Assembly: GCF_002865645.1 (NCBI RefSeq)
Contig: NW_020194519.1
Location: 64,573 to 128,572, forward strand
Length of the DNA: 64,000 nt
Source of the DNA: Hyaloscypha bicolor E
Lineage: Eukaryota > Ascomycota > Leotiomycetes > Helotiales > Hyaloscyphaceae
Direction: 5' to 3'
The notes below the pieces were generated by a model, which had not been told where the DNA came from, did not search any database, and saw only the letters and a list, made by a program, of their open reading frames with translations. The translations under genes were made by a program, and so were the position numbers. Numbering within the stretch: position 1 is the stretch's first letter; every line of letters starts with the position of its first letter. Below are positions 37,746-49,616 of the stretch, one piece after another.

Positions 37746-38990
37746 ATATATTACCCCTCTCTTTTTTACTATTTAAGATATTAACCAACCTTTACTCTTT
37801 AATTCCACGTCTCACTCATAACTATAATTCTACTCTATAAAAGCCTACTAACTCTCTATATATTACTTCTTGTTTTATATTCTTATTATATTAGTAATTT
37901 AAAGAAAATTGTATTCTATAGCTTTATTTATATAATAATAATATTACTATTTAATTTAAGACTTTCTCTTATTCTCATTTTTATAACTATTTTCTAATAT
38001 ATTATATTTTTATTAATTTTATAAATTCTATTTCTTAATTAGATAAAGAATTTATATATTCTTAGCTAAATACTAAGAAATATATATTAAAATATATATA
38101 GCTTTAAAAAGAAGTATTAATTAATTTCTTATTAAAATTACTTTTACAAATTAGTAATATTTATAAGTATTACTATTAGTATAGCTATTCCTTCAGGAGT
38201 CACGTATATAGTTATGAGACTCGGAAAACGAGATATGGTTATATAACCTCGTATACTATAAGTAACTCGACTAGTAGCTAGTTCCTATTAGGCTTAGTAG
38301 ATTTAGAAATTATATATTAATACTATATACTATAATTCTTATTTCTAAATATTAACTATTTTATTAACTTATATAAATAGTATTTTATATTTCTAGTAAA
38401 CTAATAATTATTTATATATTATTTTATTATTATATATTTTATAATTATAATTATTTATTTTATAATTTAAATAAATATATTAAAAGTATTATTACATATA
38501 TAATATTATAAGAAAATACTAAAATAACTCTTTTTAAAAAATAAAAATAAATTATTAAAATTTAATAATATTTTTAAATAATAAGTAAAGCTTTATTTAC
38601 TTACTTATTTTATATTTTATTTAATATATATTAAATAATATTAAATAAATATTTAAATAAAAGGAATTAAAGATTTATATTATATAATATAATTTTTTTA
38701 AAAAAAGCTTGGAAATTTAATAAATAAGTTACTAAAATTAAATATAAAAGCCTTATAAGTCCCTAATTTATAAGACTTTACAAAACTTAAAAAATAGAAC
38801 CTAATTAATTAATATATAAATTCTCTTAAATTAAAATTCTATTTTAAGAAATTTTATTATAAGTTAAAAAGCCTATAATTATAATATAAGAGTTATAATA
38901 TACTAGTTTATATTTATATTATAAAATCTAACTTGAGATTTTAAAAGAGCTCAAATAATTAATTACTAGTTATTAATACCCCTGCCTCAA
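37746..38990. repeat. RIP-eroded AT-rich repeat
   Basis: This block is almost entirely A and T, with frequent TA. Part of it (about 38060-38350) aligns by eye with 53420-53700. CTAAATACTAAGAAATATAT here corresponds to CTAAGCACTAGGGAATATAT there, and AGCTTTAAAAAGAAGTATTA to AGCTTTGGAAAGGGGCATTA. The differences are C-to-T and G-to-A transitions, the RIP signature. It is therefore a dead copy of the repeat at 53270-53900. Confidence 0.75.
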
Positions 38991-39229
38991 TCGATACTCC
39001 TAATCGACACCCCTAATTAATCCCCGGGGCGGTGGGGGGTTCGTTTTTACCTTTTCCCTAAAATTTGGGACACAGCGGCTTACAACAAATAGTGGGGGTT
39101 GAGTCAGCTAGCATTGTGCAACCACACTTCTCCAGCCTCACAGCCTTGCGAACATCTCCGCAAAGACCTGTCCTCCTTTTTCAAAGATAGTTCGTTGCAA
39201 ATAAAGGCCATATTGTTGCAGATAATGAT

Positions 39230-39970
39230 AAGCCCTCCCTATTTAAATGGATTTGCTTGCTCTTCTTTATTTGGCCCTCTGTCTATTAACAATACAGTTA
39301 CAGGCCTAACCGATATGCTATTTAGCGGAGATAAGGCTTCCTGCAACTGGCGATGAGCCTTGCTATAAGATTGACGGAAATCAAAGTATAACTTGCTGTG
39401 GTTATGCGTAATTATATATGGAGAATAATCTTTATTATAATAATACAGGAGACAATGGAATGCCACAGGGGTACTGGCGTGGGACATGTACGGACGCTAC
39501 TTATGAGTCCCCCTAGTATATCAAATGCTTGGCCGATTAGTAGACTTTAGCGCTCCAATGTATACTTTAATTTCTATGTACTGGCTAACCTGCTCTTTGC
39601 AGATAATAATGGATTCATGTTCCAATGTCCTACAAACTCTTCGAATTGGTATTGCTATAGTACCCTGCTGAATAATACTTGTAATTGCGATACCGGGGCC
39701 CATACCCTTTAGCTTGGCCCTCCTGGAGGTGTGGTGAAGGCTCTTTAAATTCAGGCTATAGCTCCTCTATACTGGATGCCTACTTCTACTAGTACAAATA
39801 CCGTATTGCGGAAGAAATCGTGGAATATGGGCAAAACGATTGGAGTGGTGATCGGCTGTCTATTCGTTAGTCTTGTTGCAATCGGGAGCGTATTATTTTT
39901 CTTGAGAAAGTTATAACGGAAGAATAAACGGAAAGCTCAAGATTCTATGGCGAGTAGTGAAGAGATTGCG
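39230..39970 (+). pseudogene. Relic of a single-pass membrane protein gene
   Basis: Pieces of a cysteine-bearing extracellular domain (GEPCYKIDGNQSITCCGYA, WRGTCTDATYESP) are followed near 39825-39925 by a clear membrane helix and basic stop-transfer region (GKTIGVVIGCLFVSLVAIGS, FFLRKL, RKNKRKAQ). Many stop codons interrupt the frame, often in RIP-like TAA/TAG contexts. This layout is common in fungal secreted-domain/one-helix sensors; no family name is certain. Confidence 0.5.
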
Positions 39971-40079
39971 CCGTTACTGGATATTGGACCTCCAAATAGA
40001 CTTGGAATTGCAACTTTTGCAATACTAGCCAATGTAATTATTGAGTAAGTAACTACGAGAAAATTTATAGATTATTTCA

Positions 40080-40978
40080 AGACTAATTAATAGCTCAGTA
40101 TTGTTTTTGTATATGGTTTGACTAGCAAGTGTGAAAAGACATGGACGCATTCTAATGGAGTGTACTGGCCAAAAGCCCTTTGGCCAGTCGATCTTCCGAT
40201 AGCGAATATTATATCTTTCGGATACGATACAGATATTGCCCATATACTATTAGTAGCGAGTTTTAAATCGACTTCGTAATAATGGCAAATTGCCTGCCAT
40301 AGAGTTAGCAAATATTAGATCCAGAGTAAGTCCCCTTAGCCCACAGATATTATTACTTACTCAAGAGATCTAACTCCCCTAGATGCGAAATTTAATAAGG
40401 CCCATAATCTTTATAGCTCATAGTCTCGGTGGCCTAGCTATAGAGCAAGCGTTATTCATTAGTCGCAACTCCAATGACTAGGACTTGAATCTTATCCTGA
40501 GCTATATATTTGCTATAGCATTTATGGGAGCTCCTTATGGCGGCACTGGCCTTGCAGACTGGGGGTCCGTACTAATACGCATGGTTTCCTTTATAGCTCC
40601 TACGAACAGAGATATAGTAAAGACACTGGAGAGAGATTCTGAAACTCTTGCTGCAGTCGAAGAGGATTTCCAGCAAATGCTAATGGGAAAGTATATCGAG
40701 GTTTTTTGCTTTTATGAATCGAATGAAACTAGGGGATTTGGACGAGTAAGTAAATTTGACCCTTGCAATGATATCTGATGGAAAGTGCTAATGTAGAATG
40801 GGCAGATTGTGCGCCAGAGTCGGCAATTTTGCGATAGTACGAGAATGTCCAGATAACGGCTGATCACTCGGGGATAACGAAGTTCGATGGGAAGTTGGAT
40901 GCTGGGTATTTGAGTATACTTAGAAGGTTGCAGACTTGGGTTGCTAGGCTCAATGCTTCAGGGACCACAGATGCTTAA
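40080..40978 (+). pseudogene. Relic of an alpha/beta-hydrolase (SERAC1/DUF676-like) gene
   Basis: The nucleophile motif IIFIAHSLGGLAIEQALF is at about 40405-40455. It is followed by FMGAPYGGTGLADWGS, APTNRDIVKTLERDSETL, KYIEVFCFYESNETRGFGR and, after a possible intron (40748-40810), PESAIL, ADHSGITKFDGKLDAGYL and LQTWVARL. This is the lipase-like N-terminal domain found alone or ahead of NB-ARC/NACHT domains in fungal NLR-type proteins. Several stops and a frameshift after the intron show decay. A run of ten Gs follows at about 40988-40999. Confidence 0.65.
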
Positions 40979-40984
40979 CTATAT

Positions 40985-41500
40985 CCGCGGGGGGGGGGAG
41001 CATGATAACTATCCCCCAAGCACACAATATCCTCAACCCGTTAATTATCCCAGATATTAATACCTTTCTTAGAACTCCACTCTATTCCCTTCTCTTTATT
41101 TATATTATTGTAAAACAACTAGTTTTATTTTATTTTTAATGCCTTAAATATAAAACTTCTTTATATTTACTTCTTTAACTCTTATAACTAATATTTTAAA
41201 AATACTAAAAAGTATAAGATAATCTTACAGATATATTTTATATAATTTTATTTTTCAGGCTTTAATAAGAAATATAACTTATTATATATATTTATTAAAT
41301 ATACTCACACTTATATACTTTTATATGAGTTAATACTCGTAGGCCTCTTATTTAAATACTCACGAGTATACTTGTACTCGTATCTGAGAATGCTACTGGG
41401 TCTCTTAGTTAGTAGCAAAGATTTATTACTATATGGTATTTAAGTCTCACATGTGGAAAACACATACCTATCTTGAAGTCTCACTTACCTACCTCAGAAG
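40985..41500. repeat. AT-rich RIP-eroded block
   Basis: Mostly A/T with abundant TATA and no coding pattern, lying between two gene relics. It is consistent with a RIPed repeat, but no sibling was identified. Confidence 0.45.
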
Positions 41501-41669
41501 GTAAAGGTAAAGAAGGTGGTTCTGAGGATCCAAAACGGGAGAACGATTCTGGCACTCTAAGAAGTCTTCGCCCGAAAACTAACGATCTAATCAAAGGCTA
41601 AATTAATAGCCTGTCGACCAACGAGATAGCCGCATTCAATCAAGTCACTTGGCAAGCGCACAGCGACCC

Positions 41670-42115
41670 GGTCTTTCATCTGCAATCTACAAACGGTACA
41701 TTTGAAAGAAAACCATACTATTACTGCATTTCCCAGATACTCTCAGAATTGGCAGACAGTGGGAAACCACGCCTGTTGCTAAACCATCGAATAGAATATT
41801 CAAGTCGAAAGTACTGCCAAGGCGGTACGTCCAGATCTGGGCGAACATAAATGGGAGGGCTTGGATCCGCGATACAAAATCATTGAACTGCATGTTTGTG
41901 AATAGAGTTCCGCTTTCGGGAGAAACCCGTCAATCAGAACCACACGAGTTGCAAACTGGGGATTATATTGACCTTGCTATCGACAATGTCCTCGAGGGTC
42001 AGATCACTCATCTCGAAGTTGCGGCAAGGGTTGAGTACGCTGGGTATCCAGGGTCAAATGTAAGAAGATCTAGGGTGCCACAGACCACTTCGTGGAAGTC
42101 GACAGTGTTACCGTG
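41670..42115 (+). pseudogene. FHA-domain fragment
   Basis: One plus frame reads FPDTLRIGRQ, PSNRIFKSKVLPRRYVQIWA, NGRAWIRDTKSLNCMFVN and HELQTGDYIDLAID, then THLEVAARVEYAG. This follows the FHA fold (GR, S.RH, S.N.T..N), with decay at key sites: RRY for SRRH, LNCMF for SNGTF. Intact FHA domains bind phosphothreonine. The flanks hold no complete gene, so it is a relic. Confidence 0.6.
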
Positions 42116-42725
42116 AATGGATTACTATTATATGATACAGGAAAATAACATTGGAGGGAAAGGAGAAGGAAATGAGATTGCTTAACTTGGAAAAGAGAAG
42201 AGCTACCTGACTTTGTTATGTGTACTATTTTTGAATACACGAGCAATTATGCATTCGAGCGGCCGCATTAAGGTTAACCTTACGTAAGAAGCCTTCTTGC
42301 CCGAGACATATTTGACGTCGAACCTGCGTTGATGACATCCTATAACCAACTAAAAGGATCGAGCAGCTGGTCTACGCATTAGCAACGGTGCCCATCAGAT
42401 TTTCTCGTGCACCGAAATACCGTTATGTCTAGGAGTCTAGCTAACTCTTTGTCCTTGGTAGTGTCTCTAAGAGCGAACGCCGCGGCACCCGCGACGCAGC
42501 AACATCGAACTCGAATCATTCTTTTGATACCGCATTTGGAGCAATCAGGTCTCATAATGGCAGTATGCCCTGGTTGAATTAGACGTGGCTTTGCACAGCT
42601 GCCAGCCGCTGCCAGCCGCAGCTCCTTTTTGCCTGTAGCCGGCGGTACATCGCCATGAGGCCCCATCAACCATTGTCGCCATCCCCTACTAGTGCAAGAT
42701 ACACACACGCTCGTGCCAAACTGAC

Positions 42726-45700
42726 ATGGCCACTCTCGACTCCCTAAAATGGGCCCTTAGGCAGAAAGCCACGGCAACGGCGTCGTCCCCGAAGCAGCCG
42801 TTGTCCGACACACAGTACAGTGCTGGCTTCGACATCCTAGTGCGGGGCTCAGGATGGATGACGTACCAAGACTTCATTATCCCTCAACTATCTCAACTAC
42901 TAGCCCCTATCTTCAACTCTCGTATCCATATATCGGCGCTAGAAATCGGACCCGGCCCAAAGAGCGTAGTTGGATATCTGCCCCGCCATCTAAGACGGAA
43001 GCTCAGGAGATACGCTGCATTTGAGCCTAACAGCTTGTTTGCTACAAGGTTGGAAGAATGGCTTTGCTCTACTTCCGAAAAAGAGCCCCCGCTGCCTTGT
43101 CTAGAAAGCCCGCCTAACATCCATCGAATTCCTTTCGTTCTGGACAGCAACACAGGGACTGGTACCAGCGCCAGTACGAGTGATGGTGACGAAAAATTCG
43201 ACGTCATCCTATTCTGCCACAGCATGTACGGCATGAAGCCCAAACACAAGTTCATTGAACGGGCGCTGGAAATGCTTGCTAAGCGACCAAAGGGCGGGAT
43301 GGTGGTGGTCTTCCATCTCGACGGGACCCTGCAACTCGACGGCTTAGTGTGCCATCGAACGGCTTCTTTCCCTACCGGAGTCATTCGCGTAGCAAATGAC
43401 GACGAGGTACTAGACTGTTTTGCTCCTTTCCTCGCGGGGTTTGTCATACACGATGTGGAAGTGGACAAGGCTATCCGAGTCGAGTGGCGCAAGGTGTGCC
43501 GCGCCTTGGGCCGTCGTGAGGAAGCTCACCCAGACCATCTCTTGTTCAGCTTGCCCAATGTTATGGCGGCCTTTACCCAACATGCGACCTCGTTGCCGGA
43601 GCTAATGGCGCAGGTGCCATTAGTGAAAGGGAACATAACGGTTAAAAACCGGGAGGCTCGCCTCCACCGGCCCGCCTCGATTGCTAAGCCGACAGAGGTC
43701 CAACACGTCCAACTGTGCGTTCGATGGGCTCTGAAGCACGGGGTCGGCCTAACCGTCGTCGGCGGGGGTCACAGCGGCCACTGTCTCTGGCCAAACGTCG
43801 TCTCGGTCGACATGGGAGCCTTTGACCAAGTACACATTCTCACGGCCGGGAAGGATGGAAGAAAATCCGGTTCTGATTCCGGTTCCTTGGTCGTTGCCGA
43901 GGCCGGCTGCAAGACAGGGGATATCGTCCGCAAGGCCATGGAAGCGGGCGTGACAGTACCCCTGGGGGCGCGCCCAAGCGTAGGCGCGGGGTTGTGGCTA
44001 CAAGGCGGCATCGGGCACCTGGCCAGGCTACATGGGCTCGCATGCGACGCCATCGTCGGTGCAGTGGTGGTCAGCGTCGACTCTAGCCAGGCCCTCTGCA
44101 TCGGTCATGTACCAAGCCAACACCGGCCGGCCGGTGCCGTGATCCCGGAAAACGAAACCGATCTGTTATGGGCGATGAAGGGCGCTGGGACCAACTTTGG
44201 TATCGTGGTCAGCGTTACTTTCAAGGCTTACACGGCTCCGACCCATTCGATTCGAAACTGGGTTGTCCCGCTGAGCAGCAACGTCGAGGCGCGGCTCAGG
44301 CTCAGCGATTTTGATGAATTCGTCGCCAGGAATCTCCCCCGGAACCATTCTGCAGACGCGTACCTGTACTGGGATACCGGCCAGCTGCATCTTGGCGTGA
44401 CCATGTTCGAATCTTCCACGACTGGACTCACCCCTGAGACACCCACGCCCGTAGCAATTTTGGGGCCGGAAGACAATTTCGAGGTCGTGGACGGCGTTGG
44501 TTTGTTCGAGGCCGAGATGTACATGTCCGGGATGCACGGTGGGCACGGCGGCGGCAAGACTTCCTCGTTCAAGCGATGTTTATTCTTAAAACACATTGGA
44601 GCAGTGGACGTTACTGATATCTTGGTGGCGGCCGTTGAGACTCGTCCCTCGCCCCTCTGTTATCTCCATCTGCTGCAAGGTGGTGGAGCAGTCCGCGAGG
44701 TGGCAGCCGATGCTACTGCTTTCGGCTGTCGAGACTGGGACTTTGCCTGCGTGGTAACGGGAGTCTGGCCCCGCGACCAAGATGGGACCGAAGTCGCTCG
44801 AGCTGCCGTGAGCTGGGTTTACAATATCGCCGGGAACTTGTTGCCCCTGAGTAGCGGAGCGTACGGCGCCGACCTCGGGCCGGACCCCCGAGACTCCGCA
44901 CTGGCGACCAAGGCTTTTGGACCCAACCGGCCGCGGCTGGCCCGGCTCAAAGACAGCGCGGACCCGCACAATGTTCTGGCTTACTCGTGCCCGCTCCCAC
45001 TCCCGAAAGCGTCCATGGAACAGCAGCTCATCGTTCTTGTTACGGGTGAAAGCTGCGCCGGTAAGGACTACTGCGCCGATATCTGGGTCTCCGTGTTTAC
45101 CACTTGCACCCACAAAAGCCTCACGGCACGTGCAGTCAGCATTAGCGATGCGACCAAGCGAGAATACGCGGTGGCTACCGGTGCCGACCTGGACCGTCTG
45201 CTTCGGGACCGTGCCTACAAGGAGCAACACCGGCCAGCGTTAACAGCATTCTTCCAAGGCCAGGTGCGGCAACGACCTCGGCTGCCAGAGGAGCATTTTC
45301 TAGACGTTGTGTACGGCGCCAGAGATGTGGACGTGCTGCTTATTACCGGGATGAGAGACGAGGCGCCGGTCGCTGCCTTGTCCCATTTGGTACCAGACAG
45401 CAGACTGCTCGAGATTCGCGTCAAAGCTAGCGAAGAGACGCGGCGGGTTCGCCGAGGGTGCCATGGCGGTAGTACCGATGGTAACAACGACGAGGAGAAT
45501 AGGGACAGCAACAATAGTAAGTCGAATGTGACGGCCTTGGACTACCGACCCAGTCTCATCTTCGACAACGACACGACCGGAAAAGAGGCGGCAAAAAGGC
45601 TTGCCAAAGACTACCTGCTTCCCTACTTCCACGAGGATCTGCAGCGACTGGCCAGTATGGTGCGTGCGGTACCCGACTTTCCACGCCCGGGCATCGAGTT

Positions 45701-46217
45701 CCGCCACGTGCTCAACATCTCCCAGCAGCCGGGTGGGTTGGCCCTGTGCACGTCTCTGCTGCAAACTCACTTCGCCGGTGACTGGGCCAAAGTCGACGCG
45801 GTGGCTTGCTGTGAGGCCGGCGGCTTTGTCTATGCGTCGGCGTTGGCCGCGCGGGTCGATGTCCCCTTGGCGCTGATTCGCGAAGCCGGCAAGCTCCCCC
45901 CACCCACGATTTCCGTCGTCAAGTCCCCGTCGCATATCTCGTCTTCGGTATCAGATGATCCAAGAGAGAAGAGGATTGAGATGGCCCGGGATCTGGTCCC
46001 CAGAGGCGCGTCAGTGGTGGTGGTGGACGATGTGCTTGCCACGGGGAAGACGCTTTGGGCTGTACTACAGCTATTAGATGAAGCTGGTATTGGTCCTGAG
46101 AATATCAGCGTCATGACCGTGGCTGAGTTCCCTGTTCACCGTGGCCGGGAACTGTTACGCCAAAACGGCTTTGGCCGAGTCAATATTCAAAGCCTTTTGG
46201 TCTTCGATGGTGATTAA
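42726..46217 (+). CDS. Four-domain fusion: methyltransferase, FAD oxidase, PMK-like kinase, APRT-like transferase
   Basis: One intronless frame of 1163 residues. Residues about 40-290 form a class I methyltransferase-like domain (ALEIGPGPKS at 71-80, then AAFEPN and FDVILFCHSMYGM). Residues about 310-760 form a BBE/PCMH-type FAD oxidase. Its GGGHSGHC (near 345) offers the His that usually links FAD; the second, Cys, attachment site seems absent (GARPSVGAG), and the end reads ADPHNVL. Residues about 765-970 resemble animal-type phosphomevalonate kinase (P-loop GESCAGKDYC, then AYKEQHRPALTAFF and LLITGMRDEAPV). Residues about 975-1163 resemble adenine phosphoribosyltransferase (PDFPRPGIEF and the PRPP motif VVVVDDVLATGKTL). 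The gene is GC-rich and untouched by RIP amid AT-rich relics. A role in a purine-derived or isoprenoid-like metabolite is inference. Confidence 0.88.
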   Translation: MATLDSLKWALRQKATATASSPKQPLSDTQYSAGFDILVRGSGWMTYQDFIIPQLSQLLAPIFNSRIHISALEIGPGPKSVVGYLPRHLRRKLRRYAAFEPNSLFATRLEEWLCSTSEKEPPLPCLESPPNIHRIPFVLDSNTGTGTSASTSDGDEKFDVILFCHSMYGMKPKHKFIERALEMLAKRPKGGMVVVFHLDGTLQLDGLVCHRTASFPTGVIRVANDDEVLDCFAPFLAGFVIHDVEVDKAIRVEWRKVCRALGRREEAHPDHLLFSLPNVMAAFTQHATSLPELMAQVPLVKGNITVKNREARLHRPASIAKPTEVQHVQLCVRWALKHGVGLTVVGGGHSGHCLWPNVVSVDMGAFDQVHILTAGKDGRKSGSDSGSLVVAEAGCKTGDIVRKAMEAGVTVPLGARPSVGAGLWLQGGIGHLARLHGLACDAIVGAVVVSVDSSQALCIGHVPSQHRPAGAVIPENETDLLWAMKGAGTNFGIVVSVTFKAYTAPTHSIRNWVVPLSSNVEARLRLSDFDEFVARNLPRNHSADAYLYWDTGQLHLGVTMFESSTTGLTPETPTPVAILGPEDNFEVVDGVGLFEAEMYMSGMHGGHGGGKTSSFKRCLFLKHIGAVDVTDILVAAVETRPSPLCYLHLLQGGGAVREVAADATAFGCRDWDFACVVTGVWPRDQDGTEVARAAVSWVYNIAGNLLPLSSGAYGADLGPDPRDSALATKAFGPNRPRLARLKDSADPHNVLAYSCPLPLPKASMEQQLIVLVTGESCAGKDYCADIWVSVFTTCTHKSLTARAVSISDATKREYAVATGADLDRLLRDRAYKEQHRPALTAFFQGQVRQRPRLPEEHFLDVVYGARDVDVLLITGMRDEAPVAALSHLVPDSRLLEIRVKASEETRRVRRGCHGGSTDGNNDEENRDSNNSKSNVTALDYRPSLIFDNDTTGKEAAKRLAKDYLLPYFHEDLQRLASMVRAVPDFPRPGIEFRHVLNISQQPGGLALCTSLLQTHFAGDWAKVDAVACCEAGGFVYASALAARVDVPLALIREAGKLPPPTISVVKSPSHISSSVSDDPREKRIEMARDLVPRGASVVVVDDVLATGKTLWAVLQLLDEAGIGPENISVMTVAEFPVHRGRELLRQNGFGRVNIQSLLVFDGD

Positions 46218-47582
46218 GAAAGGAAGTGAGAGAATCTTGGTGGATTTATAATAGGAATGCCTTATGATATATGTGATTCGGACGACTTAAAACTTCTGCC
46301 CTGTCATTATCTTAGTAGACATGAACGTCTTTCTCTTAGAGTTAGAACTTAGGGATAAAGGTGATATTACGGGCGGAAATGTCCCCGCTTCGGCTTTACT
46401 GATATATGTGCCTTATTGTCGCCCTGATGACTTAACGAATAATTGGTCTAGTGGCGACGAGGCTGAGCCTCTACTTGCTAATGTCACCGGCCTCGAAAAC
46501 TGTATTTCTGGCTTTAGGATAAACTATCTGTTAATGTACTACGTATACAAGAAACGAATGCGTACTTTGTTAGCATGTCGATGCGTTTAGTTATCTCATA
46601 CTTAAAGAGTTTAAACGATAGGAATCTGATTTCGCTCTTAGCTATGCGTGACTTGACTCATAAAAAGTAACATATTTTTAGAGATTTTGCCGGTCTCGAC
46701 ATTTGTTGCTACCTTTGTCAGTATTTTACTAACACTACCTACCATTCGTTGCTGAGGCTTAGCGACTTCAGCCTCCATACCCTTCATCTTGGCTGCCAAT
46801 GCAGCATTTCTTGCCACTGCCTAGTCTACCCGCATGTTCTTGTATTTCTGATTAACGCGATTGATATCCTCATCCAGCTATTTCTTGATCCCTTCCCGTT
46901 ATTCTCGAACAAGCGCAGAGAGATGCTTCGCGTTGTTAATTCCTGCCTTTGTTCCGATTCGAGTTCCTCAGTTCTGATCTTTTATTCGTCTTTAATGTGG
47001 TATTTACTAACGTCTATCATAGCAATTCGCACCCCGCGGCTGGGCTCACGATCTATATGAACTTTGAACAAAGAAGCGGTTTCCCAGCTACAAGACTGAC
47101 CACAATCTCGATCTGATATCTTGGGCATCCAGGGATTTCAATATCCTTTTTCCATATATACCTTTAGATCAAGCCGGAGATCTCTTCCATCTGCACAGAT
47201 ATAAACAGCACACTCGAAACAAGGACGACAAATAGGAGACTGTCAAAAATTGTGTACTTCGTGGGTACGTTTTTATAGGTCACTAGTGGCTTGCGGCCAT
47301 ATCAACTTGCCTTACTTATTGGATATGCATATGGCTCCGTCCGAAAACCTCGATCGTAAGTCTGCAGAGACAAAGTGTGCACAACATATCTCTCGGGAAT
47401 CTCCCATTCGAATAGATATTCGTCTTTAAACGGCCTCTTCTCTTCTCCATCAAGGCGAATCGCTCCAGCCAATTGCACAGCACTATGGACTCGTAGGTGA
47501 GGATCCGTACTCTCTGAGCCGGGGCCCAGAACTCTGGAAATGAAAGTTCCTTTGGGACGCCATCTACTGAACAAAAGAAGGT
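46218..47582. other. Intergenic, only weak frames
   Basis: Short frames occur at 46321-46590 (plus; LELRDKGDITGGNVPASALL) and 47302-47586 (minus; GTFISRVLGPGSES, EYLFEWEIPERYVVH). Both look somewhat protein-like but match nothing I recognise and have no supporting exon structure. They may be gene relics. Confidence 0.35.
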
Positions 47583-48579
47583 TCACAATCCTTCCTCTCT
47601 TTCAATCTCTTCTTTTCCGACTGACCACTTATCCTGCAGAGCCTTGTCGAGACTGAGACCGTACACGTCCTTCCCCCACCACTCGCCCCAACTAGTCAAG
47701 AATATCTGCTCGGGGTCCTTAGGGAAGTCACTCCTCTTCACTTCAATTGCACGGAGAATATTCTGCGCGCCCTCGGGAACCGTCTTCGCATCCGGCATGT
47801 CCATCGAAAAGGTCATATCCATGTGTCTCCCTAGTCCCGTTCCGGGAATCAGGCCAGGAGATACAGCAACCACGTCACACGAGCCCTTTAGCTGCCTACG
47901 CCAGTAGTGTGCATTCAGCAGCTGAATGAATTTGGTCGAGCCGTATAAATCAAAGGCGCTCGTCCCGGCTCTTGCTTTGACATCGGTTTCAAGCTTGCCT
48001 ACGTAGAAGGACCAATCAGATTAATTAACAAAATAGGAGTGGATTTGTGTACTGGTATCCTTGACTTGTCGAATAGCGCCTGAAGAAACAAAGACAATCC
48101 GAGTCTTGGACTCGACCAACTTTTCCTTGAGCAAGTGGATGAGATAGTGCTGGGCTATCGATGTTCAGTCAGCATTTCTCTATGTTTTCGCAATCAGAGA
48201 ACTCGTGATCCTCACAAAGGTGATTGACAATGTATTGCTCAGACCATCTCGATCCCCACGCTTCCGGCTCTTCAGCACTCTTCACCATCCCCGCGTTCAG
48301 AAGCAAGCAATCCACCTTGCCCCTTCCCAAGTTCTCAAGCGTCTGGGAAGCAAAGGTCCTCACACCCTTCAGATCCGAGAGCTCGAGCGGGAAGACGGAC
48401 AATTCATGTTTATTAGTGTCGTAGTTCAGGGCAGCAAATGAAGCAGAGACGCTCTTGGTGTCCCGGGCGCCGAGGATGAATTTGTATGGTTGGGACTGGG
48501 CGAGAAGCTGCTTGACGAGCTCGAAGCCGAGGCCGGATGAACAGCCTGTTGCGACGAAGGTTTTGGCAATAGCGGCCAT
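47583..48579 (-). CDS. Short-chain dehydrogenase/reductase
   Basis: Three exons (48216-48579, 48053-48154, 47583-47998) give 882 bases and 293 residues. The start at 48579 gives MAAIAKTFVATGCSSGLGFE, with the TGxxxGxG nucleotide-binding motif right at the N terminus as expected. LLLNAG is the structural NNAG-type motif. FVSSGAIRQ carries the active-site Ser, and YGSTK is the catalytic YxxxK. The introns are 61 and 54 bases, with joins HLSQHYL and DTSKLETD. It resembles protochlorophyllide-reductase-like or retinol-dehydrogenase-like fungal SDRs; the substrate is unknown. It lies between the fusion gene and the regulator gene. Confidence 0.87.
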
Positions 48580-49616
48580 GGTTTGATACCAACTTTCTGA
48601 GTTCTGAGGATGATTGATCAAGGATGAGGTGGAGTGGGTCGAACTTTGGTTGCTTTGCGCAACCAACACTTGACGCTAGTGGGCTGACGTCAGAAAATAG
48701 CCTCTAGATTACTATTAACTCACTGGCCACCAACACTTCCAAAAATTTTAAGGAACAATGTTATTTATAAGCAGAAGAACAGGGTGCGGTTCAGAGCAAC
48801 AGCTTTCAAATACTCGACTCTACCCAGAGGAATTGACCTTCTTTAAGTACTCGGGGTATACGATTGAAGTCTTAGAGGTACAGCTCATTCCGCTCTTTCA
48901 AAATAAGCGAAGTACCTTTTTGATTTCTCTTGATGTGTAACTACTCGCCATTTAACCAGTTCGGAATGACATAATCGGATTGCCATGAGTTAGCTTAGAT
49001 CCAATAGTGTGTAACGTTTGCCTCATTATACTTTATAGCTTCGCAGGAAAGTTTTACGTCAACGCATTTCTACTGTCTTGGTCACGCGGTTGGGTAAGGG
49101 CTATGGTCTAAAATGAAGGGAGCCAAGATAAATATTGATATCCTTGGTCGCGCTTGTGTGTAACGAGAGGAATTTGGTCCTCAGAATGTTGCTCCTTGAG
49201 GGGTGTGAACAATGGGAAGAGTGGTTTGAAGATGCCGAGATCCAGACCACGGGGGCAGTGGAGAGCGGGCTTCGGCGTAACAAAAATTGGATTCAGGCGT
49301 ATCGCAAGGCCGCCAAGGATCTAAGAAACGGAGAGGTACTTGATCAGAAACGAGTTCAATACGTTACAGGTATACTAAGCCAAAGACATGCTGGTATCCG
49401 ACCTTGCATGAAGAATGATTACACTTGTTAAGTTAACCCCAGTTGATTCATACCACACAGCCAAATGCAGATATGCTTTCCTTTTGTGAAATCTCCATTC
49501 CAGGCAATTTTGTGTTCAGGGGAGTCATACTATCAGCCATAATATATACCGACGGATGCTGAAGTGGAAGAAACTGTAAATCCCTGTCAGAAACTTCATC
49601 GAGCTCTTGAAGTGCG
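48580..49616. other. Intergenic, no gene recognised
   Basis: A 98-codon plus frame (49135-49431) and smaller ones have no recognisable motif. The last exon of the regulator gene may extend to about 49533 through a 43-base intron (GTATGC to CTGACAG) after 49621. Confidence 0.4.
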
